Source: Gnetum montanum (Eukaryota > Streptophyta > Gnetopsida > Gnetales > Gnetaceae). From it: DNA of 38,231 nucleotides. Shown here in pieces: positions 1 through 11,058 of this stretch. Every line of letters starts with the position of its first letter. Position 1 is the first letter of the stretch. The DNA lies in the NCBI GenBank assembly GCA_015680685.1, contig MNCI01019132.1, forward strand, positions 213,200 through 251,430, given 5' to 3'. The position numbers and the translations under genes were made by a program. The notes under the pieces were generated by a model that saw only the letters and a list, made by a program, of their open reading frames with translations, did not search any database and was not told where the DNA came from.

Positions 1-150
1 TTGTTGTCATGAACACCAGTTGTGTCAAGTCTTGTAATAATGAACCGTTCACATGTCATTCCATTAGTTCCATTCCCCTCAATAATCCCATACCTACCTG
101 ATATCATTGTAAGGAATTCGAGGACGAGTTTTCATTTAGTCATGGGGGTA
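1..150 (+). mobile_element. Element D: 3' untranslated end of an Athila-like LTR retrotransposon
   Basis: This stretch matches, in the opposite orientation, the sequence just inside the 3' LTR of element A (about 2697-2890). Both share a TGTCATGAACACC block and then a GAGGAYGAGTTTTCATTTAG block followed by CATGGRGGTA. The purine-rich CATGGGGGTA at 141-150 directly abuts the LTR start and is the likely polypurine tract for plus-strand priming. The rest of D lies to the left of the window. I see no coding sequence here. Confidence 0.8.
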
Positions 151-430
151 TGATGAGACGCAGATTGCACAAGTCGCGATATCGTGTACACGATATCTCG
201 GTCCGCCGCCATATCTATAACTAAGAGGCAGCACTCCCCTCATTTATCATCCTAGGCGTAAAGTAGCGAAGCTCTGGTGGATTGATCACCCCAGAGATAA
301 AATATTTTCCATGTGCCCGCAGTAGGAGTCCCCCAAGTGAACGGTTCTTTATTCGAGCAGCTTTGTACCTGAACGCAAGTTNAATAAGAAATGGCAGGAA
401 AAATGTTAAAAAGTAATTTCAAATAGAACA
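151..430 (+). repeat. Element D: 3' LTR, truncated
   Basis: The LTR begins TGATGAG right after the polypurine tract and is recognisably related to the LTRs of A and C. Shared parts are the GATATC palindrome upstream of a TATA-like site (about 212-220), the GTGCCCGCAGTAGGAG block, and TTTATTCGAGCA followed by GTACCTGAACGCA. Related LTRs are 820-890 bp, but similarity here fades after about 380-430, so the 3' half is missing. A single undetermined base at 382 lies at this point. LINE sequence follows. Confidence 0.75.
178..197 (+). promoter_or_regulatory. Perfect 20-bp palindrome in U3 of element D
   Basis: GATATCGTGTACACGATATC equals its own reverse complement. It lies about 20 bp upstream of the TATA-like stretch of the D LTR. 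Decayed tandem versions lie at the equivalent place in both LTRs of A (2586-2653 and 11834-11901). Position and conservation suggest a dimer-type binding site in the LTR promoter; that role is inference. Confidence 0.55.
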
Positions 431-1811
431 CTAACAATTTTGGAATTAAACCTAACTCCTATCCTTTTTCTGGATAACCCATGTAGTAGTGGAACCTCTA
501 GACTAATCAAAGGAGATGGACCCACCAACTTTGTTACCAATGGCTTAAAACAACCCCTTAGAACAAAGAGATGTTCTTTCCATAAATACACTTCAAATAT
601 AAGTCTAATGATCAAACTTTTAGCACCTTCACCAATAGGCTCTAGCCTACCAATAAATTTCCTATTAGAACTTTGAATTTTTCAAGGATATTGGAACATT
701 ATTGGGAGAGATTTAGAGGCTATTATAATGCATGGGGTTCACTCATGACACCTTTTCCAAGGCCTAGAACAATATGTACATTGTTCTTCTTCTTAAAAAG
801 GATCAAATTACCTCACTAGTAAATTGCAAATCAAACACATTATGTAGTTGCCTTTACAAATTGTCCAAGATTTTGGTCCCTTGGTTAAAACCACTTCTTA
901 ATGGGCTAATGGAGAAGGATTAGTTTATCTCAAGATGGACTATGTTTGAGAGTGTTATTACTATGCATGAAGCCATCCATTGGGCTCACATTTAAGAAAA
1001 GGAAGTATGTTTCTTAAAGCTTCACTTGGCAAATGACTAGGATAAGATGGACTAGGAGGCTCTTATTATCGCTCTCAAGAGTCTTGGCTTTGGTGAATGG
1101 TTCTACAACTTTGTTCAATATATGTTGTCCATAGTGAGATATTAGATCTTGATTAAAGATCACCAATCAAACCAATTCTCCCTTGGTCAAGGCCTTCAAC
1201 AAGGTGATCCCCTATCTTTGTATCTGTTTGTGATCGTTGTAAGCAATTTCTATCATTGGTGAAGGAAAGAAAAATGAGAGTGCCCTTTTACCTAGTATAT
1301 CATTTCACTTTAGTATGTAGATGACAATGTCATTTTCTTCCCAACATCTGTGCTAAAGGTACTTAAGGTTAAACATGCATTGGAAGGCTTTTGTTTAATA
1401 ACCTAGTTGAAGATAAACTGGATGAAAATAGAAAATTATTATATGGATTATTCTATAGAACATTTCCAATTTATCATCCATATTTTCAAGTATTCTATTG
1501 AATTCCTTCTCACTACGTACTTTGGTAAACCTTTCTTCATGGAAAGGAACTAATGTCTTATTGAAAGAATGTTTTATCGAAACTTCAAAAAAGATCAACT
1601 TCATGGAAATGTATGTTTCTTTCTTTGGCTAGAAAATTAACTTTGGAAAAAATCTATCTTTCATAGCACTTTGATCTACAATGCTCAAGTCAATACCCTC
1701 CATCACATTTCATCACCTAAATTAATCAATCATTTTTAATTTTCTTTGGTCTAGTTTGAAGAAGTGCTAGAGATCTCACTTGGTTATATGAGAGAAAGAT
1801 ATTGCCACTAC
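430..1811 (+). pseudogene. LINE (L1-type) ORF2 reverse transcriptase, 5' part of a split copy
   Basis: Non-LTR retrotransposon reverse transcriptase in several broken frames. Around 675-720 the translation reads FQGYWNIIGRDLEAII, a typical plant LINE pre-RT block. At about 925-1130 come the HEAIHWAH and DKMDxEALIIALKSLGFGEWF blocks. At 1182-1217 LGQGLQQGDPLS matches the GxRQGDPLS block, and at 1314-1325 there is YVDD where LINEs usually have F/YADD. A region resembling the KSVLSSIPIYLM block and an FLW block follow near 1640-1760. The ORF is cut at 1811 by element A and resumes at 11950. No endonuclease domain is visible upstream, so the copy is 5' truncated. Many stops and frameshifts make it a pseudogene. 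Confidence 0.75.
1807..1811 (+). repeat. Target site duplication ACTAC (left copy) of element A
   Basis: ACTAC immediately before the left LTR is repeated exactly at 11945-11949 after the right LTR. Five bases is the usual length for Ty3/gypsy integrases. This proves a single insertion event into the LINE. Confidence 0.92.
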
Positions 1812-2696
1812 TGATGAGCGACAAGGTACCACTATGCCCAACGATATAAATCACAAGCATTCATGTGAAATCTAGTCGAATTCTATAGACTATAGTTACT
1901 AAGTACACTCGAGCTAAATAGTGTGTACGTGTTGTTTATTTGTTGTCTTCCTAGTCCCACTTGTGAAATGAAATTGTATGGTTAAGTGTGACTAAGGCAT
2001 AAGATTTTTATTATTTTTTGTTTTTTTTGGAATTACTCACCTAGAACAAGAATAAAAGTAAGAGTGACTAAAAATAAGAGTGATTATGCTAAGTAAACTA
2101 TAATCTAATCTAGCCTAACACAAGTAACCATTCCCACTTCTCGAACACATCCTGAACCTCGTGTGAACACTATTGGGTTGTCAAATGCTAATTGTTTATG
2201 AGCTACCAAGGGTCACACATATGCTCGAAGGGGTCATGCTTGTGTAATTTAACGATTTGCTTAATTGATCAAAATTAATTTCTGCATAAATAAGATTATT
2301 ATAAATGGTAGGAAATAACAATATGTAAATGCATAAGAAAGAAAATCTCAAGTGCTGCAAGGAATGGATCAAAGAGCTCATCTTTATTGCCAACACAATG
2401 GTGTGCTCAAGTACATCAATGCTTGAATAAAGATTCATTCACACTTAGACCTCCTGCTGCGGGCACTTGCAAAATATTCTAACTTTCAAATGGACAAACT
2501 ACAAGAGCTTCGCTACTTACTACTAAAAACATACTCCCAACTGTGTACTTGGGTGTGGTATTTAGAGACCTGGGAGTAACCTTGTGATATCGAATGTACG
2601 ATATTGCATCTTGGGTCACGATATTGCGTACCCGATATCGTGTACATGATATCGTAGCCACCCTGATATTGGAGTGATGAAAAACATGATTTATCA
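1812..2696 (-). repeat. Element A: 3' LTR (885 bp)
   Basis: As written on the plus strand it starts TGATGAGCGACA and ends TTTATCA, matching the right copy at 11059-11944 along its full length. Over the first ~195 aligned bases I counted about 30 differences, mostly transitions, so the element is old. The TATA position reads TATTTAGAG on the plus strand (2559-2567), a mutated form of the TATAAATA found in the other LTR. Confidence 0.93.
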
Positions 2697-4719
2697 TACC
2701 TCCATGACTAAATGAAAACTCATCCTCGAGTACATAAGAAGAGGAATAAGTCCCTTACAAAATATAATAGGGGGTGTGGACTTATTTGACTGACATGCAG
2801 AGTGACATAGAGAAAATAGACAAATACAAAAGTGCTTGAGCATACAATATTACAATGGTGTACTACATTGGGTGTTCATGACAATAGGAAAGAACACCAA
2901 CAAATCCAAAGAAAATCAAACCCCTCTTGGTATTAGAAGAATGAGAGAGAGATAGAAGAGATCCAGTAGTCATGAAGAATCTCCCGTGAGTGATATGTTT
3001 GCATCCTCCTTAGTGATGACAGTCTTGCTTCCTGTCCACACTTCCCACTGCAATTACAAAAAACCAAGGTTTAGTGTATATAGTGCAACAGATAATGGCT
3101 GAGTACCTTGTCTCATTGGTGATTTTATCTAGCCAGGTTGTGATTGTGATAGATTGGTTGCTTGATGTTGTTAGTGAAAAGACTAATGAATGGGTTAAAT
3201 AAGAGAAGCGATTCATACAATTTAGAAAAGGCTTAACACAAGAAGTACTAGAAAGAGGGTATTCACAATAATAAAAAGGAATTCATTACAAACAATTGTG
3301 AAGGTGTGTACAATTGGATAACATGGATGGGGTAAATAGAAAGAATTTGATTATAACAGTGTTTAAAGGTAAAGAACTTAACTTAGCCAAACCAAAAGAT
3401 ATGCAAGTGGGTTCTCCCCAAAGTAAGCACATGCCTTTTATGCCCTTGCATAACTTCAAACCAAGGTGTCCGTGGGCATCCTGGATGATTAATGGTTATG
3501 AAAAGTTAAGTACAAAAACCCAAAAGTAACTAACTGAGAAACCTGACACATCAAGTCAAAACATTGAATCAAAACATGAAACTGACAATGAGGTGAGACA
3601 TGGAAAGCATAGATGGATGATAGAGAAAGTGGAATGGAGTTCCTAATTATCGTCACATACAACCCCTTGTGGAGTTTGTGATTAATTGACTTGGTAGGAT
3701 CCTTCCTCAGTCCAGATCAAAACCAACCTCTTTTAGTGACTTCGCATCAACATTTTAAGGCAAGTCCATCCCTTGGGACACAAGAATGCTTCCACAAAAC
3801 AACCACTATTCCAAATTGGAGTGAAGGTAGGAAGTGAGAAAGGGCCTTAGTTAGAGGAGACAAGACAAGTCTCATAACTAGTGCTTGTAGCCCTTTTATT
3901 TGGTCTAAGGGTTACACTTTGAATTTACATGTGTTTTTTTTTGAATGGGAACCACACCATGCATTTTTTGCATTTATTTTATTCAAGAGATATGTGTTTT
4001 TCTGTATTTAGTTTGTCCAAGGGGTGTGCTTTGAATCCTCATCTTTCTTTTTTCATAATGAGGACCACACCATGCAAGGACTTATTTGACTTCCTATTAT
4101 GAAATGATGTAGAACAGTGAGAAGCTTACAAGAACACTCCTGCACATAGGAAAAAAGCACAAAGAATACTGCATCCATTTGAAGCCACACCTTCTTCAAA
4201 CCTTTGATTCCTTCCCAATTTCAGAAACTACATAAGTCACCAATTTATTAAAGTTGTATTAATGAAGAAGAGACTACATGCTCCCAAAATAAGGAAAACC
4301 ATAGAGTATATGGATGGGTGGATGATGTGGACTCACTGCCTGTTACATGAAAAGAAACCACATCCCAGTCATTAATAATGTCACTCAAAGTCAGAAACTA
4401 GACATCAATAATTAAATTACAAATAAAGCATACCATGATCGAGTAGTGCAGTACCATTGTACTTGCCACCTTATTAGTAGAAAAAGTATGGAAACACATC
4501 AAACATAAACAAACATAACCATAAAAGAAAGTAAAAGAGTAGACAATAGATATGGAATATATTAACATTAGTGTCAAAAAAAAAACTAAGAAAAGACCAA
4601 TAACCTTAAAAAATACAAATATGTAAAATAAAGATGTAAAACAAAGAAGATGAAAACAAAAAGTTGTAAAACCAAAAATGTGTAAAACAAAAAGGTCAAA
4701 AACTGAGTTTCCAAAGGTG
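2697..4719 (-). other. Element A: region between integrase and 3' LTR, no identifiable gene
   Basis: Athila elements may carry an env-like ORF here, but I find none with a signal peptide, cysteine pattern or clear transmembrane helix that survives scrutiny. The stretch 4560-4700 is A-rich on the plus strand (T-rich in the element's sense), built from loose repeats of a TGTAAAACAAAAA-like unit. At 3895-4080 a block with GAACCACACCATGCA is duplicated at about 113-bp spacing. The sequence next to the LTR (2697-2730) contains the polypurine tract TCATGGAGGTA on the minus strand. Confidence 0.6.
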
Positions 4720-5975
4720 TTAGTATGGATGGCCATCTTTCCCACGACTAAGTTGGAAGGGAGAGATCTGAAAGATTGAGTGTGGTTGTCCATCTAATGA
4801 GGTGTTTGTTACATTGGTTGGCTTGGGCTCATTGAAAGGTTTTATTTGTTGAATGTTAACTAATTGTTTCTTGTTTGGGCTATTAGGTTTGTAGATGATC
4901 ATGGCCCTAGATGGAAAAGTCTCATCAATAGTACAAGGTCCTTCTCACAATGTTTGGAATTTGGTTTGTTGGGGTACATGTGTAGGATTCCAATAAAGAA
5001 CCTTGTCTCCTGGTTGAAACTTTAACTTTCTTATTCTGAGATCATGGTGTTTCTTGTTGAATGCCTTATGAATTTTGTTGGATGATAGGGCCATTAAAAA
5101 ATTTTTGTCTAGTAAGTTGAGACTCATTAATCATTCTTTCTATGCTAAACTTATATCTAGGTCAAGGTCATAGGCTATAGAAAGTGTATAGAGCTCGGAT
5201 TGGATGGGAAATGTTAGTAATTTTTCATACATGAGCTCATAGGGAGAATAACCTATGGAAAGCTTCCATGTGAAGTGATAGGCCCAAAGGGAATCATTTA
5301 AGTTAGTGCTCTAGTCCTTTGGGTATTTGCTAACGATTCACGTTAAGATTTTTGTAATCTCTCGATTAGTAACTTCAGCTTGACCATTGTCTTGGGGGTG
5401 ATATGGTGTTGTGAATTTATGTTCAACCCCTAAGCATTACATCAGCTTCTGGAAAGTAGCACCTATAAAATGAGTTCCATTATCAGAAATTAATGCACAA
5501 GGTACACCAAACCTATTTATGATGTTTTGTTATACAAATTGAGTAGTAGTGGTGGATGTACAATTGGTGACAACTACTGCTTTTTCCCACTAGGTACAAT
5601 AGTTAATTGTGACTATTATATATGCCTTTCCATTGGATAAAGGTGCAATGGGACCCATAAAGTCAATGCCTCAAATGTCAAATGGTTCAAAAAGTTGTAT
5701 CCATTGTTGTGATCCCTTCATTCAAGTTGTCATTCCACCATCCCTTTGGCAACAATCACAAGCATGGACGAATTGATGTACATCCCTGAAGATTTTTGGC
5801 CAATAATACCTTACCATAAGGATTTTTATGATCATGCGTCTTCCAGCATAATGGCTCCCATAAGAACCTTCATAAGCATCTTGAAGAATGTGGAGTTGAT
5901 CCATATCAGGGACACACCAATGTACTAGGCCATCGAGACAAATCTTGTAAATATTTTCATTAAACTTCATGAAAT
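4720..5975 (-). pseudogene. Element A: integrase
   Basis: Integrase joins element cDNA to the genome. In minus-strand order: an HHCC zinc-binding part at 5722-5970 (HYAGRR, RYYWPKIFRDV, CDCCQRDGG); the catalytic core at about 5170-5700 with GIDFMGP, ISDNGTHF and [11 protein letters not shown], giving all three acidic residues D, D and E; and a C-terminal part at 4945-5127 with RKLKFQPGDKVLYWN. The reading continues to about 4720. Stops interrupt the core (for example FDI-stop-GIDF), so no active protein is made. The GIDFMGP form is typical of Athila/Tat integrases. Confidence 0.88.
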
Positions 5976-6169
5976 ATTTAACCTAGTGAAGAAACTGTTA
6001 TTTCTTTCTAGTGTCCAGCCCTTGCAGTAGTTCTTGCTTGAGCAGATAAGTGAGGATGGTGTCATACCATTTTGGTTCATCAGGCATTTATGCATTGATA
6101 GCACCTATAAGGAGAGATTCATTAGGGAATTGATCAGATAAAGAACTCTCTTTCTCCTTGTTATCCCAT

Positions 6170-6580
6170 CTTAGTCATGATAAGTAATCTGCGACCACAT
6201 TCTCCACACCTTTACGATCTACCATTGTGAGATCAAATTTTTGCAAAATCATGAGCCACCATATGACATAGGGGTTTACCATGGGTTTGTTCATTAGAAA
6301 TCTAATGGTGCTTTGATTTATGTGCACAAACACTTTGTAGCCAAGCACATAGTACCTGAACTTCTTTAAAGTGAACACCACTATCATCAACTCCTTTTTT
6401 GTGGTGGTGTAGTTTAGTTGTGAACCTGCAATGCTCTGGCTTGTATGGTAAATGTAATATGGATGTTTTTGATCATCCATCTACATAAGCACTGCCCCCA
6501 AAGCATAATTTGATGCATCAATCATCACATGAAATGGTTTGGACCAATCGGGTGCTTGAAGAATGGGAGTTTCAACAAGC
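6170..6580 (-). pseudogene. Element A: RNase H domain
   Basis: RNase H removes the RNA strand during reverse transcription. The order of motifs is MIDASNYALGAVL (catalytic Asp present), then YYIYHTSQSIAGSQLNYTTT, KKELMIVVFTLKKFRYYVLG (catalytic Glu present), HINQSTIRFLMNKP and VADYLS. This is the classic Ty3/gypsy RNase H fused behind the reverse transcriptase. The third carboxylate position, normally D in a TDH-type block, reads HINQS. An in-frame stop separates the first motif from the rest. Confidence 0.85.
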
Positions 6581-7680
6581 TTTTACTTCAATTATTGAAG
6601 TGTTTATTCACATACAAGGGTTTAGATGAATGATGCATCCTTATTCATTAATTCTACCAATGGTTTGGTGATTTTGGAAAAATTCTTGATGAATTGTCGG
6701 TAGTAGCTAATATGACGAAGGCATGATTGAACTTCTTTGACTATTTCAGGTTGGTGGGTTATTCCTTGGATGACCCTTATTTTTTCAAGGTCCACCTTGA
6801 TTCCTACTTTTGAGATGCAATGCCCCAAGACTATGCCTTCCTAGACCATAAGATGGCTCTTTTGCTAATTGAGTTGGAGGTTTGTTTTGACACATCTTTT
6901 TAACACCTGCTTAAGAGGTCCAGAGCTTGCTCGAACATAGCTCTATAGGTAGAAAAATCATCCATAAAAAATTCTACCCCACTATTAATCTGTTGTTAGA
7001 AAATGTTGAGAGCTAATCTTTGGAATGTGGCTAGGGAATTTACATAGACCAAATGGCATCTGTCAGTAAGCAAAAGTCCCTTAAGGACTTGTGAAAGTTG
7101 TCTTTTCTTGGTCCTGTGGTGTAATTTAAATTTGGTTATAGCCACTATAACAATCAAGATAGCTATAATAACTGTTCCCCAAAATGGTGTCCAACACTTA
7201 GTCTACGAAAGGAAATGGAAAAATGATCCTTGAAAGTTACCATATTAAGCAGCCAGAAATCAATGCATACCTACCATTTGCTTTCTTTCTTTAGCACGAT
7301 CACAAGTGGATTGACCCACTCACTATTTGCAACAGGGTAGATGAATCCTACTTTGAGGATTTGTTCAATCTCCTCTTTGACAATCTACTTTAATTTAGGA
7401 TTCAAACGTTGTTGTGGCTGTCATTTCAGCTTGATAGTGGGGTTAGTGTATATCCTGTGTTGGCATATTCTTGGATCTATCCCAATGAGCTTAGAATATG
7501 ACCACGCAAAGGCTGCTAACCACTTTTCCACAACTTTTATCAACTTTTTTTTCTGTTCTATAGCAAGCTTGGCATTAATAATAACCGACCTCCCATTTTT
7601 CAAAAATACATAGTCCATTCTAGCCAGTAGTGTCTTCAATTCAAAGGGCTATTATTTAAAATCATTAAGAATTTCCAACT
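6580..7680 (-). pseudogene. Element A: reverse transcriptase
   Basis: Retroviral-type polymerase. From the N-terminal side (high coordinates): WLAAFAWSYSKLIGIDPRICQH (7421-7639 region), then FIYPVANSEWVNPLVIVLKK, VCIDFWLLN, YLDCYSGYNQI and TFTSPxGTFAYxQMPFGL. The catalytic box FMDD lies at 6957-6968, typical of the Athila branch, where many gypsy elements have YxDD. Thumb and connection follow: GHCISKVGIKVD and YYRQFIKNFSKITKPL at 6622-6828. At least ten stops or frame changes make it non-functional. The same N-terminal motif is the last thing seen in element C at the window's right edge. Confidence 0.88.
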
Positions 7681-7921
7681 TACCCTAATTGATATCATCA
7701 TTTGCTCCTTCGGAGAGCTAGTGGTGAACTTGCTCAAGTTTATCCATACTTGTGATGTACTCATACATTATGCTCTCAGTTGGTTCCATGCATAATGTAC
7801 TGCTACTAGCATTAGCTGTCAACCACTAGGTACCTTTTTGTTTTGTGGTTGCTGCATATAAGCATTTCTGGATATCAGCTTCTAGTGCACACTACTTGCA
7901 TGCATAGATAGATATTTTCTT

Positions 7922-8400
7922 TACTGATCATAATTTCTACACACAATAACACCCTGAATCACTGTACGTGATACATGGAACTCTCTTTTTCTTGATCTTT
8001 CCAAAATCATTTTCTTTTGATATCTCTAAGAAAAGATCTCTAATGCCCATTTTAGCATCTATAGTACTTAGCCACGCCCTTTCCATAATGATTGGAAAAT
8101 CCCCCTTGCAATTCTCCACTTTGATTACTAGGAAATTGGTGGGATATGACCACCCACAAACGATGGTGACGATGTCTTCAACTAGTCCTAATGGAATAGT
8201 GATGGACTGGTTCACTAGTTCTAGCCGAATGTTGCTCTTCTTCAAAGGAGGAAGGTTTCACATTATGTACATCTCATGCGAGATCAGATTAACACCAGAA
8301 CCAAAGTTAAGAAGAGCTTTACAAGGTTCATTCCTAGTAATTTGCAAGTAAACTAGAGGACTCCCAGGATTAGCTAATTTTTTGGGTAGGTTACCAACTC
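7922..8400 (-). pseudogene. Element A: retropepsin-type aspartic protease
   Basis: Processes Gag-Pol. The active-site loop reads ALLNFGSGVNLISHEM at about 8300, where the family has D-[FLT]-G-[AS]; here the catalytic Asp is Asn, which one G-to-A change would explain. Downstream, GDFPIIMERAWLSTIDA matches the conserved ILGRPWL flap and helix region. The stretch 7937-8245 is otherwise open. In the related element C the Asp is still present (LLDSYFG), which supports the idea that A lost it. Confidence 0.8.
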
Positions 8401-10904
8401 GAATTCAATCATATATAGCATGTCTCAGCATTACAGTATGGATTCAAGAAGGATTTTGGTTTGAAGGGGACTTGGATAGAGAGGAAATAGAGGAAGGTGA
8501 AGAAACTAGGTTACCAACCACTGATGTGTCTGAGGGCTTTGGTGGACTTTGAGGTTGGAAGAAGGGTCTTTTTTTGGTTCATGATTCTGACTTGCTAGAT
8601 GGGTTAACCAATTGTAGGTTAATGACCCCCATAGTGTTCCTTTTCTATGGTTGTGTAGGCAATTTACCCTGCATGGATGGAGTATACAATAGTTGTGCAG
8701 GAGGTGGATGAGTAGTTGCAGAAATCGGAGGTGCATAAGGGTAGTAGGTGGTATCCCTCCTTAGATAGGGTGATTGGTATGTTTCAAGAGGATAGTGGTG
8801 AGATTGATAAGTAGCAATATGACCAGAGAAGTCCCTTGGAGATGAAGTTTGTTGAACATAGTAACCGTAGGGATTTGGTTGCTGGTAAGGGTATTGCTGT
8901 CTTGGAGGTGGAAATGCCCATGATTGTGGTTGTTGCCATTGTTGGTACACTTCGTAAGGTTGCAGAGGAGTTCCACTTGGGTAATACTATTGTGGTTGGT
9001 GGAACTGTTGAGGATTGCCTTGTGGATAAGGCAATCTTTTGGGTGTTTGCCTTTGTGTAAGTCATGGATGTAAGGCATACACCCTAGATTTCTGCAAGTA
9101 TGATACAACTGGGCAACATCCCTTAGGATGTTCATACTAGTAAACATCACACCCACCATCATCATCTGAATCATTATCTATAGCCATCTCTATTACAACT
9201 ATCTTACCTTTACCTTAGATTTGGCACATTCTACTTTCTTACGTCTTCGATGCTATCGCTCACCACCTTGCTCCTTGAACTTTTCAGCAGTTTTTAGAAT
9301 AGGTTGAAACCTATTGTCCATGGAGTCCCATAACTAATCAACCTTGGCCATGATTTCTGATTGAAATTTTTGGAATGATAAGGTTTTTTATTTAACCACC
9401 TCATCTTTGATGAATTCATCTTCATTGTCACAAAATATAACCTCGTTTTTCCAAATAGAAGGGTCTCTATTGTATTCTTCTACACTTTCACATTTCTTAT
9501 CTCTCCCTCCTCCTTGGCTACCTGCTTAATTAGTTTTTGAATTCGATGGGTACTCAACTTTATCAATCTTCCTTGGGCATAGACACCAAGGGTTTTCCTA
9601 GTTTTAGATTGTAACTCGTCTATGATAGGCGAAGTTGATCAAGCTAAGAGTATTCATGGTTGGGATACCTATGCAATAGAGAGTAGTATCGGCCAATAGC
9701 AACATCCAAGGGCTCATGATTCCCTTGTTTCCACCCTTGAATTTGTTTCCTTAGATTGGATACTTGGGAATATGTTTGATATTTGTCATTAAATAGTTCC
9801 AACATCGTACTCCACTGTGTGATTGATTCTAATTCCAAGGATCGATACCAACTTTCTGCCTCCTTTATGGATGTCCTTGGAAATAATTTTAGCTTTTACT
9901 AGTCATTTTATATGTTTTGTAAGACACATGCATCTTGGAAGGCCTGAAGATGATTTTGTGGATTAGCATCATATCCTTCCTCGAACCAAGGAATATTGTT
10001 CATATCAAGCCTCTTTATTCTATTGTCCTTCACATGCCTTGTTGAAATCCTTATAGCCTCTGCATAAATGTTCATTAAGGCCATGATTGTGGTGCCTACG
10101 ATGTTCCCTATTAGCCCTTCTTTCATGATGCTAGGACTCTCTGGATTATTCACGTCTTTGGTCACGACAGTCCTAACAGTCCTTTCTATTGTTCTAGTCT
10201 CATCAGTCACCTCCATCATGGTTATTTCATCTATGATCACAATCTAAACTTGATGAAGAAGAAGAAGATGACGATGAAGGGAAAGAAGAAGGAGAACTTG
10301 CTCCATGCTAGTGCTTATCATCTTTCCTTTGATGCTCGTGACCACGATCACAATCATGATCTCCTTTGTCCCCCTTTTCTTGATTTGCTTCTCTAGATCC
10401 ATTTTTATCATTGGATCCATTTTGACTAGAACCTAGATTATGGATTATAGATTGTACAATTTGGTTGAGGGCTCCTTGAACAAAGTCAAAGATAGGAGAA
10501 CCACTAAAGAAATGGTCACCTTCATCAATTGGGCCAACTGGAGGTGGAAAGATGTTTAACCCCTTGCTCTTCATAAGCTTGTGTTGGTGCTCCAACTGTC
10601 GATCCCTTAATTTTTGTGCTTCAGTGGGATGATAATCCCTTGAGTTGGGATCTCACATCTCATATTTTCCATGGAGATGTTGAAGCTCGTGTTGTGCAAG
10701 CATTAGCTAGAGCATTGTTGGAATAGATCAGTCAGGTGGCAATACAATGTTGCCTTCCATACCACACCATTGCATCAGTTCATCTTGATGTAAGATAAAG
10801 GTAAATTCTAGTACATACTCATCGAGATGAGGATATACCACCTGGTAGTGTTGAGGCACCTGAACTACCCTAGGCAGAGATGGGCTCCTATGAGAAGAAG
10901 AAAT
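8400..10904 (-). pseudogene. Element A: gag
   Basis: Structural capsid and nucleocapsid protein. The likely start is at 10904-10902, aligned with the ATG of element C gag at 34616; in A this codon is ATT. The N-terminal part has PQHYQVVYPHLDEYV, then a Ser-rich acidic stretch (about 10240-10400). The capsid (Retrotrans_gag-like) region at 9644-9838 reads ITQWSTMLELFNDKYQ and LRKQIQGWKQG. A Cys/His segment near 9090-9180 follows. The C-terminal end is rich in Gln, Pro and Tyr (8645-8950). Stops and frame changes are spread throughout. Confidence 0.8.
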
Positions 10905-11039
10905 TTTGTGTTAATAAACAGTGTGAGTTAAGATATAATTTAATGATAATAATTTTTTTCTATAGGATCTGACTCTTAGGGTTCAAACAATGAGGTTACT
11001 AAATTTCACTAGGATTAGATAGCGCACAAAGAACTATAG

Positions 11040-11057
11040 TCCTCGGCAACAGTGCCA
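11040..11057 (-). other. Element A: primer binding site, tRNA-Asp type
   Basis: On the minus strand, just inside the 5' LTR, the sequence is TGGCACTGTTGCCGAGGA. The complement of a plant tRNA-Asp 3' end is TGGCGCCGTTGCCGGGGA, so 15 of 18 bases match and all three mismatches are transitions. tRNA-Asp primers are known for Athila elements. About 135 bp of leader (10905-11039) separates it from the gag start. Confidence 0.8.
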
Positions 11058-11058
11058 A

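Noticed and set aside
436-676. 78-codon open frame as an independent small gene
   Set aside because: It runs into the LINE pre-RT block and is best read as part of the decayed LINE.
4398-4793. 131-codon minus-strand open frame with many hydrophobic residues after the A integrase, the place of an env-like gene
   Set aside because: Hydrophobicity comes from the T-rich strand of a low-complexity tract (TTTGTTTTACAT-like repeats). It has no signal peptide cleavage site, cysteine pattern or glycosylation cluster and overlaps the integrase tail.
8761-9174. Overlapping open frames on both strands opposite the A gag
   Set aside because: Caused by the low-complexity CCA/CAA-rich gag C-terminus; only the Gln/Pro/Tyr-rich frame matches the relative in C.
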